A stretch of 64,000 nt of DNA from Bacteroidales bacterium (GTDB lineage Bacteria > Bacteroidota > Bacteroidia > Bacteroidales > UBA3663): the NCBI GenBank assembly GCA_017548545.1, contig JAFYZW010000046.1, positions 1 through 64,000 on the forward strand, written 5' to 3'. The first letter of the stretch is position 1; the number at the start of each line of letters is the position of its first letter. The notes beneath the pieces were generated by a model. That model did no database searches and had not been told where the DNA came from. It worked only from the letters and a program-made list of their open reading frames with translations. This document shows positions 54,202 to 63,566 of this stretch, in pieces. Position numbers and translations under genes: made by a program.

Positions 54202-54726
54202 ATGACACAGAAGGATTTTCTTGCTTATTTGCAAAAGTCGTGCCACTTTGATCGCCAACATTGTGCCATATTGCTGAACGCTTTGAGCCGGCTGATGGCA
54301 AAGGCAGGCGTCGAACAAATCCCTGTAACCTTACCTGGCCTTGGCACCTTCTCTTCGCATAAGCATCCGGAATATATCAAGGAGGACCCCGCTACGGGAA
54401 AGCAGACGCTTTATCCACCTCGAATCACTTACCGCATGCAGGGCGAGAATGGGAATGCCAAACAGGATTGGCTCGACAAACAGTTAGCCGCTTCGACCAA
54501 GATTTCTGACGAGGAAGTCGGTCGCTTCGTGGAAGCTTTGGCAAAGAGTATCCTTTCGATACTAGCTCTAGGCGAAGAGGTAAATATTAAAGGCATCGGT
54601 ACTTTCTGTGTTATCAATTCTAACCAGGGCGAGATTCAGCGTGTGGCCTATACGCCTGATGAACAAATGAAGGAGTTGGTCAACGCACCATTCAACTGCT
54701 TCGAGCCCGTAACAATCAATCAGTAA
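54202..54726 (+). CDS. Tandem HU/IHF-like DNA-binding protein
   Basis: The 174-residue protein appears to contain two HU-like units. The first (residues about 1-80) has helices, then VTLPGLGTFSSHKHPEYIKED and YPPRITYRM. The second (about 100-174) has EEVGRFVEALAKSIL, then VNIKGIGTFCVINS. The GxGTF motif at the HU turn occurs in both (46-50 and 131-135). A single HU protein has about 90 residues and acts as a dimer, so this may be a covalent dimer. It starts the cluster with DUF1599, DoxX and tpiA. Confidence 0.82.
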   Translation: MTQKDFLAYLQKSCHFDRQHCAILLNALSRLMAKAGVEQIPVTLPGLGTFSSHKHPEYIKEDPATGKQTLYPPRITYRMQGENGNAKQDWLDKQLAASTKISDEEVGRFVEALAKSILSILALGEEVNIKGIGTFCVINSNQGEIQRVAYTPDEQMKELVNAPFNCFEPVTINQ

Positions 54727-54751
54727 TATAAGTCTGTACTATATTTTCCCA

Positions 54752-55348
54752 ATGACAACAAACGAAGAACTACAAACCGTCACCCGTCTCTGTCGTGACG
54801 TGTTTACGAAGAAGACTTACGACTATGGAGCATCGTGGCGTATCATGCGCCCAACTTCGGTAACCGATCAACTGCTTATCAAGGCTACCCGCATTCGTTC
54901 GCTTCAGATTAAGGGCGAATCGAAAGTGGGAGAGGGCATCCTGCCTGAATTCATTGGTATCGTGAATTATGGTCTGATGGGATTGATACAGCTCGAATTC
55001 GGACCCGCGTGTGGTGTCGATATGGATGCCGACAAGGTCATCGCGCTTTATGACAAGTACCTCGATAAGACCCTCAAGTTACTTGAAGCCAAGAACCATG
55101 ATTACGACGAAGCTTGGCGACTGATGCGCATCTCGAGCTATGTGGATCTTATCCTGATGAAACTTGAACGAACTAAGCAGATCGAGGACCATAAGGGACA
55201 TACGCTCATCAGCGAAGGCATCGATGCCAATTATATGGACATGGTTAACTATTCGCTCTTTGCCCTCATCAAACTCGTTTGCGAAGGCGAGGGTAAGGAA
55301 GTCAGCGAAAGCAGGCAGGCTCCGGATACCGAGACCCAGTTGGCATGA
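54752..55348 (+). CDS. DUF1599 domain protein
   Basis: The 198-residue cytoplasmic protein has an internal duplication: KKTYDYGASWRIMRPTSVTDQLLIKATRIRSLQ and later AKNHDYDEAWRLMRISSYVDLILMKLERTKQIE. Each half has a Tyr-Asp-Tyr-x2-x-Trp-Arg pattern. DUF1599 proteins are common in Bacteroidota with no known function. The stop overlaps the DoxX gene start by 4 bases (ATGA), so they are co-translated. Confidence 0.9.
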   Translation: MTTNEELQTVTRLCRDVFTKKTYDYGASWRIMRPTSVTDQLLIKATRIRSLQIKGESKVGEGILPEFIGIVNYGLMGLIQLEFGPACGVDMDADKVIALYDKYLDKTLKLLEAKNHDYDEAWRLMRISSYVDLILMKLERTKQIEDHKGHTLISEGIDANYMDMVNYSLFALIKLVCEGEGKEVSESRQAPDTETQLA

Positions 55349-56640
55349 AGATTGTTGTACGAATCGTCCAGCTACTCTTCGCCATTCTGTTCATATTCAG
55401 TGGTTTGGCCAAATGTGTCGATCCGATAGGTACTTCGATTAAGGTAACCGAATATCTTCAGTACTTCGGCTTCGACATGTTGACCGACCTGTCGATGGGC
55501 ATGGCGTGGATGTTGTGCATCGTGGAGTTTCTCTGCGGTGTAAACTTGTTATTGGGACATGCTCAACGTCTTACCCTTGTTGTCAGTACACTATTGCTAC
55601 TCTTCTTTACTCCGCTGACCCTCTGGCTGGCAGCCACTAATGCAATAAGCGAGTGCGGATGCTTCGGAGATGCTGTTCATCTGACCAACTGGCAGACGTT
55701 TTCGAAGAATTTGCTTCTCGACGCGATGTTGATCTTATTATGGGTCAAACGTGAGCTTATGTACAAGCTAATGGGGCGCACTTTCTATGTGTTCTACATC
55801 TATTGGGCTTTTGGATGTGCTGTATGGCTTTGCTGGCTTGGAACTTGGCGCGAACCCTTTATTGATTTCCGACCATACAAGCACGGCACAAATCTGAAAG
55901 AGGCAGTGATGGGAGAGGAGCATGCCCAATCGTCGGAAGCAGGTACGGAGTATATATGCATCTATCAGCGCAATGGTGTCAGCACAGAGTTTCCTCTCGA
56001 CAGCCTTCCCGACGAAGCAGAGGGTTGGGAATTTGTCGAAACAGTCGAACGTAATATCAAGGGCAAGGAAGCAGACAAAGCGAACAGGAATGTCTCCAGT
56101 CACATAGATTTCTATGTGAAATTGGCCGACGGTGAAATCATCACCGACGAATTATTATCGAGGCCAGGATATACACTTCTGTTGCTGAGCCATTCGCTTG
56201 ATAAGGCATCTCAGCACGACATTGATCGCATCGAGCTTCTTTCGGAATATGCTGAGGACAACGACTATGCATTCCTTTGCCTGACAGCACGAGACGAGAA
56301 GCAGTTGGAGCGATGGATATTCAATACGGGTGCCGAATACCGCTTTGTGTTCACCGATGCTTCGATCATCGAGACGATGTGCCGTTCAAATCCAGCCGTC
56401 ATGCTGCTTCGTGATGGGATCATTTGTTGGAAACAACCCCTTTCGATACTCGATGCACAAGAACTCACAAGTGGCAAGTTAGATGAACAAACAAGTGGAG
56501 ATATTGAGGAAATTAACGGCCAAAATAGAATTTTATTTGTTTTATTTTTGTTGTTTGCACCATTATTTTTATATTTGCTCGTTGAAATACTACAAAAAAT
56601 TCATAATCAATCACTAAAAAAATATTCAAAAAATGCGTAA
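55345..56640 (+). CDS. BT_3928-type DoxX family membrane protein
   Basis: The product has 431 residues. The N-terminal 170 or so residues form a DoxX/MauE-like bundle ([28 protein letters not shown]) with a CGCFGD motif (residues near 104-109) that suggests a redox or quinone-linked role. A hydrophilic region follows (about 180-395) with a possible thioredoxin-like fold lacking an obvious CxxC. It ends with a transmembrane helix ([21 protein letters not shown]). Its start overlaps DUF1599 and its end overlaps tpiA by 8 bases. The conserved linkage to tpiA is familiar from other Bacteroidales, but the function is unknown. Confidence 0.88.
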   Translation: MKIVVRIVQLLFAILFIFSGLAKCVDPIGTSIKVTEYLQYFGFDMLTDLSMGMAWMLCIVEFLCGVNLLLGHAQRLTLVVSTLLLLFFTPLTLWLAATNAISECGCFGDAVHLTNWQTFSKNLLLDAMLILLWVKRELMYKLMGRTFYVFYIYWAFGCAVWLCWLGTWREPFIDFRPYKHGTNLKEAVMGEEHAQSSEAGTEYICIYQRNGVSTEFPLDSLPDEAEGWEFVETVERNIKGKEADKANRNVSSHIDFYVKLADGEIITDELLSRPGYTLLLLSHSLDKASQHDIDRIELLSEYAEDNDYAFLCLTARDEKQLERWIFNTGAEYRFVFTDASIIETMCRSNPAVMLLRDGIICWKQPLSILDAQELTSGKLDEQTSGDIEEINGQNRILFVLFLLFAPLFLYLLVEILQKIHNQSLKKYSKNA

Positions 56641-57388
56641 GAAAATCGTTGCCGGTAACTGGAAGATGAACACCACTCTCCAGGAAGGCGTAGCACTTGC
56701 AGAAGGTCTTAAAGAGGCTCTTGCAGGCAAGAAAGTCAATTGCGATGTTGTCGTTTGTACTCCATTCATCTCGGTGGCTTCGGTGGCAAAGGCTGTCGAG
56801 GGAAGCGTTATCGGCGTGGGTGCCGAGGATTGCTCTGCTCACGAGAAGGGTGCTTACACCGGCGAGGTTGCAGCTAATATGATTGCTTCAACGGGTGCCA
56901 AGTATGTTATTTTGGGTCACTCCGAGCGTCGCCAGTACCATGGTGAGAACAACGAACTGCTTGTGGCCAAGCTTCAGCAGGCTCTTGCCAATGGCCTTAC
57001 CCCAATCTTCTGCGTGGGTGAGGTGAAGGAGGAGCGCGTAAATGGTACTTACAAGGAGGTCATCGAAGGTCAGATGGAGGCTCTATATACGCTTTCGGCC
57101 GACGACTTTGCCAAGTGTGTGGTTGCTTACGAGCCAGTATGGGCCATCGGTACAGGCCTGACCGCTACAAGCGAGCAGGCTGAAGAGGTTCATGCTTTCA
57201 TCCGTGCATCCATAGCCAAGAAGTATGATGCAGTTGTGGCTGATGCCACCAGCATTCTCTATGGCGGCAGTTGCAAGGGTTCCAATGCTCCCGAACTCTT
57301 TGCTCAGCCCGATATCGATGGTGGCCTGATCGGTGGTGCTGCCCTTAAGGTTGATACCTTTATGCCTATCATCGAGGCTTGGAAGTAA
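56633..57388 (+). CDS. tpiA: Triose-phosphate isomerase
   Basis: The enzyme interconverts dihydroxyacetone phosphate and glyceraldehyde 3-phosphate in glycolysis. The 251-residue TIM barrel has the catalytic Lys in GNWKMN, the electrophilic His in LGHSERR and the catalytic Glu in [10 protein letters not shown]. The phosphate loop GGS (YGGSCKGSN) is intact. Its start lies within the last codons of the DoxX gene. A hairpin without a T run follows. Confidence 0.98.
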   Translation: MRKKIVAGNWKMNTTLQEGVALAEGLKEALAGKKVNCDVVVCTPFISVASVAKAVEGSVIGVGAEDCSAHEKGAYTGEVAANMIASTGAKYVILGHSERRQYHGENNELLVAKLQQALANGLTPIFCVGEVKEERVNGTYKEVIEGQMEALYTLSADDFAKCVVAYEPVWAIGTGLTATSEQAEEVHAFIRASIAKKYDAVVADATSILYGGSCKGSNAPELFAQPDIDGGLIGGAALKVDTFMPIIEAWK

Positions 57389-57403
57389 TTACTAATTATC
57401 TGT

Positions 57404-57439
57404 CACGAAGGGTGAACAGCTATGTTTTCGCCCTTCGTG
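57404..57439 (+). terminator. Hairpin between tpiA and the SPOR gene
   Basis: An 11-bp stem with one wobble pair (57404-57414 with 57429-57439) ends 10 bases before the SPOR gene start. The poly-T is poor, so it may attenuate or stabilise rather than terminate. Confidence 0.5.
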
Positions 57440-57449
57440 GCTTTCATTC

Positions 57450-57914
57450 ATGATGAAAAGAATCCTTATCTCCCTCTTTTTCATTTTTTTATTCGCTTTT
57501 GCCTACGGGCAAGAGTCTCAGGATATCTGTACCTATTTGCAGGAAACGGGACGTGTGACTATCATGCAGGATGGTCGTCTTACGGAACTCCTTGGAAGTC
57601 AGCCTCGTACATACTATGCCAATGGTACACGTTCGGGCGAAACCCCACAGAATATTATGGGATATCGTATCCGTGTATTTTCGGGTAACCAGCAGACGGC
57701 ATCAAAGAATCGTTGCTATTCAATCCAATCCTATATCAATCAGGAAATGCCAGAACTGCCCACCTATGTGGCTTTCAAAACGCCCAATTGGCGTGTGTCT
57801 GTAGGTGATTTCCGTACTTCGGAGGAAGCCAGTTCAATGTTAGCTAAATTGCGTAAGGCGTTTCCAGGCTATGCCAAGGATATGTTTATCGTCAAGGAAA
57901 AAATCAATCTTTAA
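57450..57914 (+). CDS. SPOR domain protein, exported
   Basis: The 154-residue protein has a signal peptide (ILISLFFIFLFAFAYGQ) and a C-terminal SPOR domain of about 75 residues (GYRIRVFSGNQQTASKNRCYS ... NWRVSVGDFRTSEEA). SPOR domains bind denuded glycan strands of peptidoglycan at the division site. The adjacent Met codons at 57450 and 57453 are both possible starts. It follows tpiA in the same conserved cluster. Confidence 0.88.
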   Translation: MMKRILISLFFIFLFAFAYGQESQDICTYLQETGRVTIMQDGRLTELLGSQPRTYYANGTRSGETPQNIMGYRIRVFSGNQQTASKNRCYSIQSYINQEMPELPTYVAFKTPNWRVSVGDFRTSEEASSMLAKLRKAFPGYAKDMFIVKEKINL

Positions 57915-57966
57915 CCTGGGACAATGTCTTCCGAAAAAAGACCTTGTTCTTTAAAAACTTAATAAC

Positions 57967-58995
57967 ATGGATCTAAATGGACGCCGTGAGAGCGGCAATG
58001 TAGAAGATCGTCGTGGTCAATCGAGCGGCGGTGGTTTCGGTGGTTTTAGCACCGGAGGTGGAGGTTTCAATCTTCTCCAGCTTTTACTTCAACTATTCTT
58101 GATGAAACGAGGTAGTAGTTCTGGCGGCACCAACAAGGCCTCTGGCGGAGGTCAGGGCGGATGTGGTTGCCTTATCATCGTTCTCGTTCTTCTCGTTTTG
58201 TTCTTCCTCTTAGGAGGTATGGGCGGAAATAGTGGTTGCAGCGATATTCTCGGCGGCATGTTGTCGGGCGGAGGTGCAGGTGCTACCTACGGCGATGACG
58301 ATACGACCACTGAAACGCCATATCAGGGAACCGAACAGGAAGAGGAACTCGCAACCTTCACAAAGAAGATTTTGGCTGGCACTGAGGATGTGTGGACAGC
58401 TTATTTCCAGAAGATGGGTAGAACCTATCAAGCTCCCAAACTGGTGCTTTTCACCAATGCCGTTCGTTCGGGTTGTGGCGCTGCTTCGTCGAGCACAGGA
58501 CCTTTCTATTGCTCAGCTGATCAAACCGTTTACATCGACCTTTCATTCTTTATGAGCATGAAGCAACAGATTGGTGCTGATGGTGACTTTGCTTACGCTT
58601 ACGTGATTGCCCATGAGGTTGGCCACCATGTACAGAACTTGCTTGGCACTCTCGACAAGGTTCATAATCAGATGGCCCGCTACGGTCAGGATAGCAAGGA
58701 GTATAACCAGCTAAGCGTTCGTCTCGAATTGCAAGCCGACTTCTATGCAGGCGTTTGGGCACATCAGGATAACAAGATGTTTGGCTCGTTGGAGGATGGC
58801 GATATCGAGGAGGGCTTAAATGCCGCTTCAAAGATCGGCGATGATTATCTGCAAAAGAAAGCTCGCGGCTATACCGTTCCTGAGTCGTTCAACCATGGTA
58901 CTAGCGCCCAGCGCAGCAAGTGGCTGAAGCTCGGCATCTCGACTGGCGATATCACGAAGGGTGATACGTTCTCGCCAAGATATGAGAACCTTTGA
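57967..58995 (+). CDS. Neutral zinc metallopeptidase (YpfJ/KPN_02809 family)
   Basis: The 342-residue membrane protein has a short cytoplasmic Gly/Ser-rich N-terminus (about residues 20-60), one transmembrane segment (CLIIVLVLLVLFFLLGGMGG) and an extracytoplasmic peptidase domain. The zinc motif is HEVGHH (near residue 218), with a further acidic region at LELQADFYAGVWAH that supplies the third ligand. The physiological substrate is unknown for the family. A good terminator follows. Confidence 0.92.
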   Translation: MDLNGRRESGNVEDRRGQSSGGGFGGFSTGGGGFNLLQLLLQLFLMKRGSSSGGTNKASGGGQGGCGCLIIVLVLLVLFFLLGGMGGNSGCSDILGGMLSGGGAGATYGDDDTTTETPYQGTEQEEELATFTKKILAGTEDVWTAYFQKMGRTYQAPKLVLFTNAVRSGCGAASSSTGPFYCSADQTVYIDLSFFMSMKQQIGADGDFAYAYVIAHEVGHHVQNLLGTLDKVHNQMARYGQDSKEYNQLSVRLELQADFYAGVWAHQDNKMFGSLEDGDIEEGLNAASKIGDDYLQKKARGYTVPESFNHGTSAQRSKWLKLGISTGDITKGDTFSPRYENL

Positions 58996-59016
58996 TGATT
59001 CGATAACTATTAATTG

Positions 59017-59046
59017 GCCCTGAACAGTTTAGTTCAGGGCTTTTCT
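59017..59046 (+). terminator. Intrinsic terminator after the metallopeptidase gene
   Basis: A 9-bp GC-rich stem (59017-59025 with 59032-59040), a 6-base loop and TTTT lie 21 bases after the stop codon. Confidence 0.88.
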
Positions 59047-59301
59047 ATTATTTTAGGTCAAATTGTAGCTTTTTATCGTTTCTTTTATTTTACCCATACC
59101 AAATAAATTGGATAAGTCCTATATTCGACATAGCTAATCGGGATTATGTTAAGTTGATTTATGGATTATTTATAAGGCTTCTCCCCTTGAATATTCATAT
59201 CCAATATTATTCAAGATGTGTTTCATTAAGATAGAGTTACTATTTGAATCAGAAGTACTATTATAATATTGCGTTTCAATGCATATAATAAACAAAAAAC
59301 A
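59047..59301. other. Non-coding AT-rich gap
   Basis: About 255 bases lie between two terminators of convergent genes. I find no ORF of useful length, tRNA, repeat or promoter motif in it. Confidence 0.6.
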
Positions 59302-59335
59302 GAGTGGCAATAATCAATTCAATTAATTGCCACTC
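59302..59335 (-). terminator. Terminator of the DUF2271 gene
   Basis: A 10-bp stem (59302-59311 with 59326-59335) lies 20 bases after the minus-strand stop. On that strand it is followed by TGTTTTTTGTTTATT. Confidence 0.85.
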
Positions 59336-59354
59336 AGTTTTACTGTTTAGATTA

Positions 59355-59933
59355 TCATTTTGTGATTCCCGTCACGTTGCTGATCATGTTCTTGTGTTCC
59401 TCGTCCTCTTTAGTAAGTGTTTCTGTGAATGTGAGGCTCTTGTTGATTTCGTCGTCAGTTGAGAATTTGGCTTGGTACATGACTACGCTTTCGAAGAAGA
59501 GTGTTGCCTCAATGTTAATCGTGTAAGTACCTTTGGGGACAACAGCTCCATTCTGATCTTTGAGATCCCAAGTGAAAGTCTGAATGCCGTTACTCTCTGG
59601 CGTTGCACCTGTGAATACATCTAGTTCTTCATCGATTAAATCGTTGGCATTCACCGTTTTAACCCATGAAGGAACGCAATTGGGACGTTTGATGTAACCA
59701 CGAACAAGTTCCTCATCGCCACGAGCACGACCTTTCGTGGTATATGAGGTGACGAAGAGTGTGCGAACCACTTCTCCCTGGGCATTTTCAACCCAAATTG
59801 CATACTGGTTCGAACCAGGTCCATCCTGTCGTTCGTAATTGAATGAAACCTCGACACTTGTGGATTTTTGAGCACAAGAGGTTGCAGCGAAAAGAGTGGC
59901 CGCAACCATCACTAAGGAAATAAATCTTTTCAT
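59355..59933 (-). CDS. DUF2271 domain exported protein
   Basis: The 192-residue protein has a signal peptide (FISLVMVAATLFAATSCAQ) that could be a weak lipoprotein box. The mature part is a beta-sandwich with QYAIWVENAQGEVVRTLFV and TWDLKDQNGAVVPKGTYTINIEA, the pattern of DUF2271 / FlgD-Ig-like domains. The family is periplasmic and its function is unknown; it is often found near flavin-transfer or iron-reduction genes, which are absent here. It is monocistronic, with its own promoter and terminator. Confidence 0.88.
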   Translation of the reverse strand: MKRFISLVMVAATLFAATSCAQKSTSVEVSFNYERQDGPGSNQYAIWVENAQGEVVRTLFVTSYTTKGRARGDEELVRGYIKRPNCVPSWVKTVNANDLIDEELDVFTGATPESNGIQTFTWDLKDQNGAVVPKGTYTINIEATLFFESVVMYQAKFSTDDEINKSLTFTETLTKEDEEHKNMISNVTGITK

Positions 59934-59966
59934 TGTATTTATATTTTATGTATTAATAAAGCGGTA

Positions 59967-59974
59967 CAAAGATA
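59967..59974 (-). promoter_or_regulatory. -7 promoter element of the DUF2271 gene
   Basis: The minus-strand reading is TATCTTTG followed by TACCG, about 34 bases before the ATG at 59933. Confidence 0.7.
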
Positions 59975-60058
59975 GCAAAAAAAGATAATAAAGGCAAAGA
60001 CTGTGGTAAAAAATATGTTTTTTTTGACAAAATGTGTTCAATTCATAGAAAAAAACAC

Positions 60059-60066
60059 TATTTTTG
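60059..60066 (+). promoter_or_regulatory. -7 promoter element of the ThrE gene
   Basis: TATTTTTG followed by TACCC lies about 55 bases before the ATG at 60121. Confidence 0.65.
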
Positions 60067-60120
60067 TACCCGAAAATAATAAAATAGACACAAAACAATC
60101 ATTCGTCATTTTGTTTTCCA

Positions 60121-61365
60121 ATGAAAAAGAATGCCTTGGAAGTTGCCAGCCAGGCTGGACATATTATGCTCGAGAATGGGGCTGAGATTTCGCGAGTAGA
60201 AGAGGTTATGCAACGTATATCCGCTTGTTATGGCGTAAGTTCGAGCAACTTTTTCGTGCTTAGCAATGGCATCTTCACTACGGGTCAAGGCTATGCGAAT
60301 GTGGAGTTTATCCCGTTCCATGGCACTCAACTAGATAAGGTGGTTGCTGTCACCCAGCTCTCGCGTGACATCGAGTCGGGCAAATATACGCTTGAGGAGG
60401 CAAGTAACGAGCTTCAGCGTATTCGCACACTCCCGCCCCACCCTGCATGGGAACAGATTGCTGCATCGGCGGTCGGTTCTGCAGGATTCTGCGCCATTTT
60501 CGGTGGCGGCTTGATCGATTGTGCCATCTCCTTCTTTTCGGGCATCTTGCTTTGGTGTTTTGTACTTTTCTTCAGCGCACCAAACTTCTCAAAGGTTACT
60601 GCCAACATTTTAGGAGGAGCATTAGTCACCGTGTTCTGCATCATGGCACACCATTTGGGCATTGGTCATCTTGGCAACATCATGATTGGGGCAATTATTC
60701 CACTCATCCCTGGTGTTCCATTCACTAATGGTATCCGCGACTTGGCTGCCGAAGATTATATTGCAGGTGCTACTCGATTGCTGGATGCACTGATGGTCTT
60801 CTTGTGTATTGCCGTTGGTGTGTGTATTACCTTTCTGGTCGATAGTCATATCGAAGGAAGGATGATTGAACTACATGGCATGCTTACCGATTCATTTACA
60901 GCTAACTGGCTCTTTCAAATCGCTGCAGCCTTTTTCGGAACGGGCGCCTTTGCTGTTCTTTTCGGTGTGCCTCGTCGTTATTATGTAGCATGTGGCATCA
61001 GCGGTATGATGGGATGGATCGCCTACCTTTGTTTGACCCGCCTCGCTGGAGCCAGTGCCGTCGAGTCGACATTCTTTGCCACGATCGCAGTGGTGCTTTC
61101 GGCCTACGTCTTTGCATATCGGCTCAAGTGTCCGGTCATCGTTTTCTTGGTGTGCGGCATTTTCCCATTAGTGCCAGGTGCAGGCGTTTTCTGGACAAGT
61201 TACAATATCGTTAGCGATCAGTTGGCCGCAGCCCTGCAAAGTGGTTTTCTGGCGATGAAGATTACCGTTGCCATCGTCTTCGGCATCATCATAGTGACCG
61301 AAATTCTCAGACGTTTAAGCAAGGCCACAAAGAACAATGTTATTAATCAAGAATTAGAAAACTAG
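60121..61365 (+). CDS. Threonine/serine exporter family protein
   Basis: The 414-residue ThrE-like protein contains both halves of the family. The N-terminal soluble and helical part (MLENGAEISRVEEVMQRI) and first membrane block are followed by the ThrE_2-type block (about 260-400, VIVFLVCGIFPLVPGAGVFWTSY). About ten transmembrane segments can be seen. The conserved LIPGVPFTNGIRDLAAEDY segment is present. Relatives export threonine and serine by proton antiport. It is followed 7 bases later by the HD-MsrA gene, apparently in the same operon. Confidence 0.92.
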   Translation: MKKNALEVASQAGHIMLENGAEISRVEEVMQRISACYGVSSSNFFVLSNGIFTTGQGYANVEFIPFHGTQLDKVVAVTQLSRDIESGKYTLEEASNELQRIRTLPPHPAWEQIAASAVGSAGFCAIFGGGLIDCAISFFSGILLWCFVLFFSAPNFSKVTANILGGALVTVFCIMAHHLGIGHLGNIMIGAIIPLIPGVPFTNGIRDLAAEDYIAGATRLLDALMVFLCIAVGVCITFLVDSHIEGRMIELHGMLTDSFTANWLFQIAAAFFGTGAFAVLFGVPRRYYVACGISGMMGWIAYLCLTRLAGASAVESTFFATIAVVLSAYVFAYRLKCPVIVFLVCGIFPLVPGAGVFWTSYNIVSDQLAAALQSGFLAMKITVAIVFGIIIVTEILRRLSKATKNNVINQELEN

Positions 61366-61372
61366 AGAATCT

Positions 61373-62311
61373 ATGCATCCAATAGATATCGCGCTCAAGA
61401 TTGCTACCAATGCCCATGAAGGGCAACTTGATAGGGATGGTTATCCTGTTATACTTCATCCGCTTACCGTTGGTTTGATGGGCCACACTGACGAGGAGAA
61501 GATGGCTGGATTCCTCCATGATGTGGTCGAAGATAGCGATTATACCTTCGACGATTTATTAAGCGCGGGTATTCCTATGGGAGTGGTCAATGCCTTGCGC
61601 CTTCTCACCCACCGGAAGGACTTACCTTACTTCGAATATGTCCAAAGTATTATCGATTCGGGCAATCCCATTGCTTTACAAGTGAAATATAACGACTTGC
61701 AGCACAACTTCGCACGTGGTAAAGCTTATCCTGAACTGCAAAAGAAGCATGGCGCGGCATTGGAAATGGTTCGTAAGGCAATTGAGGATTGTTCGCGGGT
61801 GGATCTTTACGTGGTACCCGAAGACCCTGACATCGAAGTGGCTATCTTTGCTTGCGGGTGTTTTTGGGGCGTACAACAACAGTATGACAAGGAATCTGGA
61901 GTCCGACGCACTTTGGCTGGTTATACGGGAGGTTGCGAGAAGTATCCGAGCTATGCGGCCGTGCGCGACCACAAGACCCATCATGTCGAGGCGATCATCG
62001 TGGAGTACGATCCGAGGATAACGACCTATGAGAAACTATGCCAGGTGTTTTTCGAGATTCATGATCCCGCACAAACAGATGGCGTGGGTCCCGATATTGG
62101 TCCTCAATATCGTAGCTGCATATTCTATCGCAATGAAGCGCAGAAGACGACGGCCGAAAGCGTCATCCATTATCTCAGAAATCTTGGCGACGAAGTGAAC
62201 ACCCTGCTCCTCCCCGCTCAGAAATTCTACATCGGCGAGGCATACCACCAACGTTATTACGAAAAGACAGGTGGCGAACCCTATTGTCATCTTCGCGTCA
62301 AGAAGTTTTGA
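61373..62311 (+). CDS. msrA: HD-domain / peptide-methionine (S)-sulfoxide reductase fusion
   Basis: The 312-residue protein joins two domains. Residues 1-145 are a SpoT/MESH1-like HD phosphohydrolase with H15, H29, the HD pair H49-D50, E53-D54 (FLHDVVEDSDYT) and N107-D108 (VKYNDLQHN). Relatives hydrolyse (p)ppGpp or related nucleotides. Residues 155-312 are MsrA with the catalytic C163 in GCFWG and YTGG ... HVEAIIVEYDP. There is no frameshift between the halves and the linker is short, so this is a true fusion. Whether the HD half acts on ppGpp is inference. Confidence 0.9.
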   Translation: MHPIDIALKIATNAHEGQLDRDGYPVILHPLTVGLMGHTDEEKMAGFLHDVVEDSDYTFDDLLSAGIPMGVVNALRLLTHRKDLPYFEYVQSIIDSGNPIALQVKYNDLQHNFARGKAYPELQKKHGAALEMVRKAIEDCSRVDLYVVPEDPDIEVAIFACGCFWGVQQQYDKESGVRRTLAGYTGGCEKYPSYAAVRDHKTHHVEAIIVEYDPRITTYEKLCQVFFEIHDPAQTDGVGPDIGPQYRSCIFYRNEAQKTTAESVIHYLRNLGDEVNTLLLPAQKFYIGEAYHQRYYEKTGGEPYCHLRVKKF

Positions 62312-62321
62312 TTATAAGAAA

Positions 62322-62362
62322 AGGTGCTGATTCAATGGTCAGCACCTACACACCCTCTTTTT
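62322..62362. terminator. Terminator between msrA and the YARHG gene
   Basis: A 9-bp stem (62322-62330 with 62339-62347) with an 8-base loop lies between convergent genes. A CTCTTTTTG tract follows 10 bases later on the plus strand, and a TTTTC tract lies on the minus strand side. Confidence 0.7.
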
Positions 62363-62396
62363 GATTATCAATTACGTAAAGCGGTATTGGAGTTGC

Positions 62397-63515
62397 TTAA
62401 TACGACAGATAACTCCTGTCAACATCGGTGAAGTCACTTTGGTCATCTTGATAGTTGGGATCGGGCATATACCACCAGAGGTTTTGGAAATAAGCTTTGA
62501 GTACAGGATCCTTGAAGACGTGTCCTCGATTGGCGTATGGCAGATTGTGTGCGATACGAGTGCGAAGCTTATCATCGACACTATTCTGCTCAGAATAGTA
62601 CAGCGCAAAGCTGCTATTTCGGTCATAGAAAGAGCCAAAAGCCGCATTTTCGTTAAAATTATAGATTCGGTCTGCTGATGTGATTACAAGCTCATGCTTG
62701 GGAGTGAAGTTGTTCTTGTGCCATGTGAATGCACCATTGCGCAACGAGAACTCACGAAAAGGTGAGTCATAATAATCAGTAACACGCTGCTTTCCAAACC
62801 CTTCGGTCAACATCCATGGAGCCATATTGAAGGTCTCTTCGTCTATGATGTAATGCTTTGCCGTATTGTCGGCACGAATGACCAGCGTGAAATCATCAAT
62901 TTGATGATTGGCCCAGCGTGCGGCAGGCGTAAGTTTGTATTCCACTTCGAAGGTAGTACCTATCTGCATGGAACGAGTGTACTGATAGGTATGGTGAACC
63001 TTGTTGAGGCCTGGTTTGAATGTGGCCTCGAAGTAATATACATACGCAAAATCTATATAGAGCGTATCATTGCCCTTGGGATGCACAGTGGTAACTGTCT
63101 CTCCTACCTCGTACTTGGTCATGTCAAGAGGCTTGAGTCCATCGAGATTATTCACTTCGCACACAGCATTCTGATACGACAGCTTCTTGCCGTTCATCTC
63201 GACGGTGAAGTCAATTATCGAGGGATGCTTGCCATCGGCATGGAACTCATAATCATCGTTGTACGAAGGGTCGGCCTCAAATCCCATCAGCACAGTCTTG
63301 TCGGATGTGCCGGGATTGAAGAATTCGTAATATACATCGACATGAGCATTGCCATCGTCTTGAAGGCCGATGGTCAGCACCTCTTTTCGAATACTGATGT
63401 CGGTTTCAAGGAGCGGGATAAGCTGATTGCCTGAAGTGAAATATACTCCATCGTTGGCTAACGTGCTGCTTAAGCCGAGCATCGCAAGCATGATTGAAGT
63501 GATACTTTTTTTCAT
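62397..63515 (-). CDS. Exported YARHG-domain protein (DUF4424-like)
   Basis: The 372-residue protein has a signal peptide (ITSIMLAMLGLSSTLA). Most of the mature part is beta-rich, starting NDGVYFTSGNQLIPLLETDISI, and resembles DUF4424-type extracellular domains. The C-terminal 55 residues form a YARHG domain (RIAHNLPYANRGHVFKDPVLKAYFQ ... WWYMP), thought to occur at the cell surface in peptidoglycan- or wall-related proteins. The function is unknown. It lies 51 bases downstream of the AAA ATPase gene on the same strand. Confidence 0.8.
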   Translation of the reverse strand: MKKSITSIMLAMLGLSSTLANDGVYFTSGNQLIPLLETDISIRKEVLTIGLQDDGNAHVDVYYEFFNPGTSDKTVLMGFEADPSYNDDYEFHADGKHPSIIDFTVEMNGKKLSYQNAVCEVNNLDGLKPLDMTKYEVGETVTTVHPKGNDTLYIDFAYVYYFEATFKPGLNKVHHTYQYTRSMQIGTTFEVEYKLTPAARWANHQIDDFTLVIRADNTAKHYIIDEETFNMAPWMLTEGFGKQRVTDYYDSPFREFSLRNGAFTWHKNNFTPKHELVITSADRIYNFNENAAFGSFYDRNSSFALYYSEQNSVDDKLRTRIAHNLPYANRGHVFKDPVLKAYFQNLWWYMPDPNYQDDQSDFTDVDRSYLSY

Positions 63516-63566
63516 AGTCTTTAGAATATAGAATGTTTCTTATTTTTCGAAGTTTGGATGTGAGGT

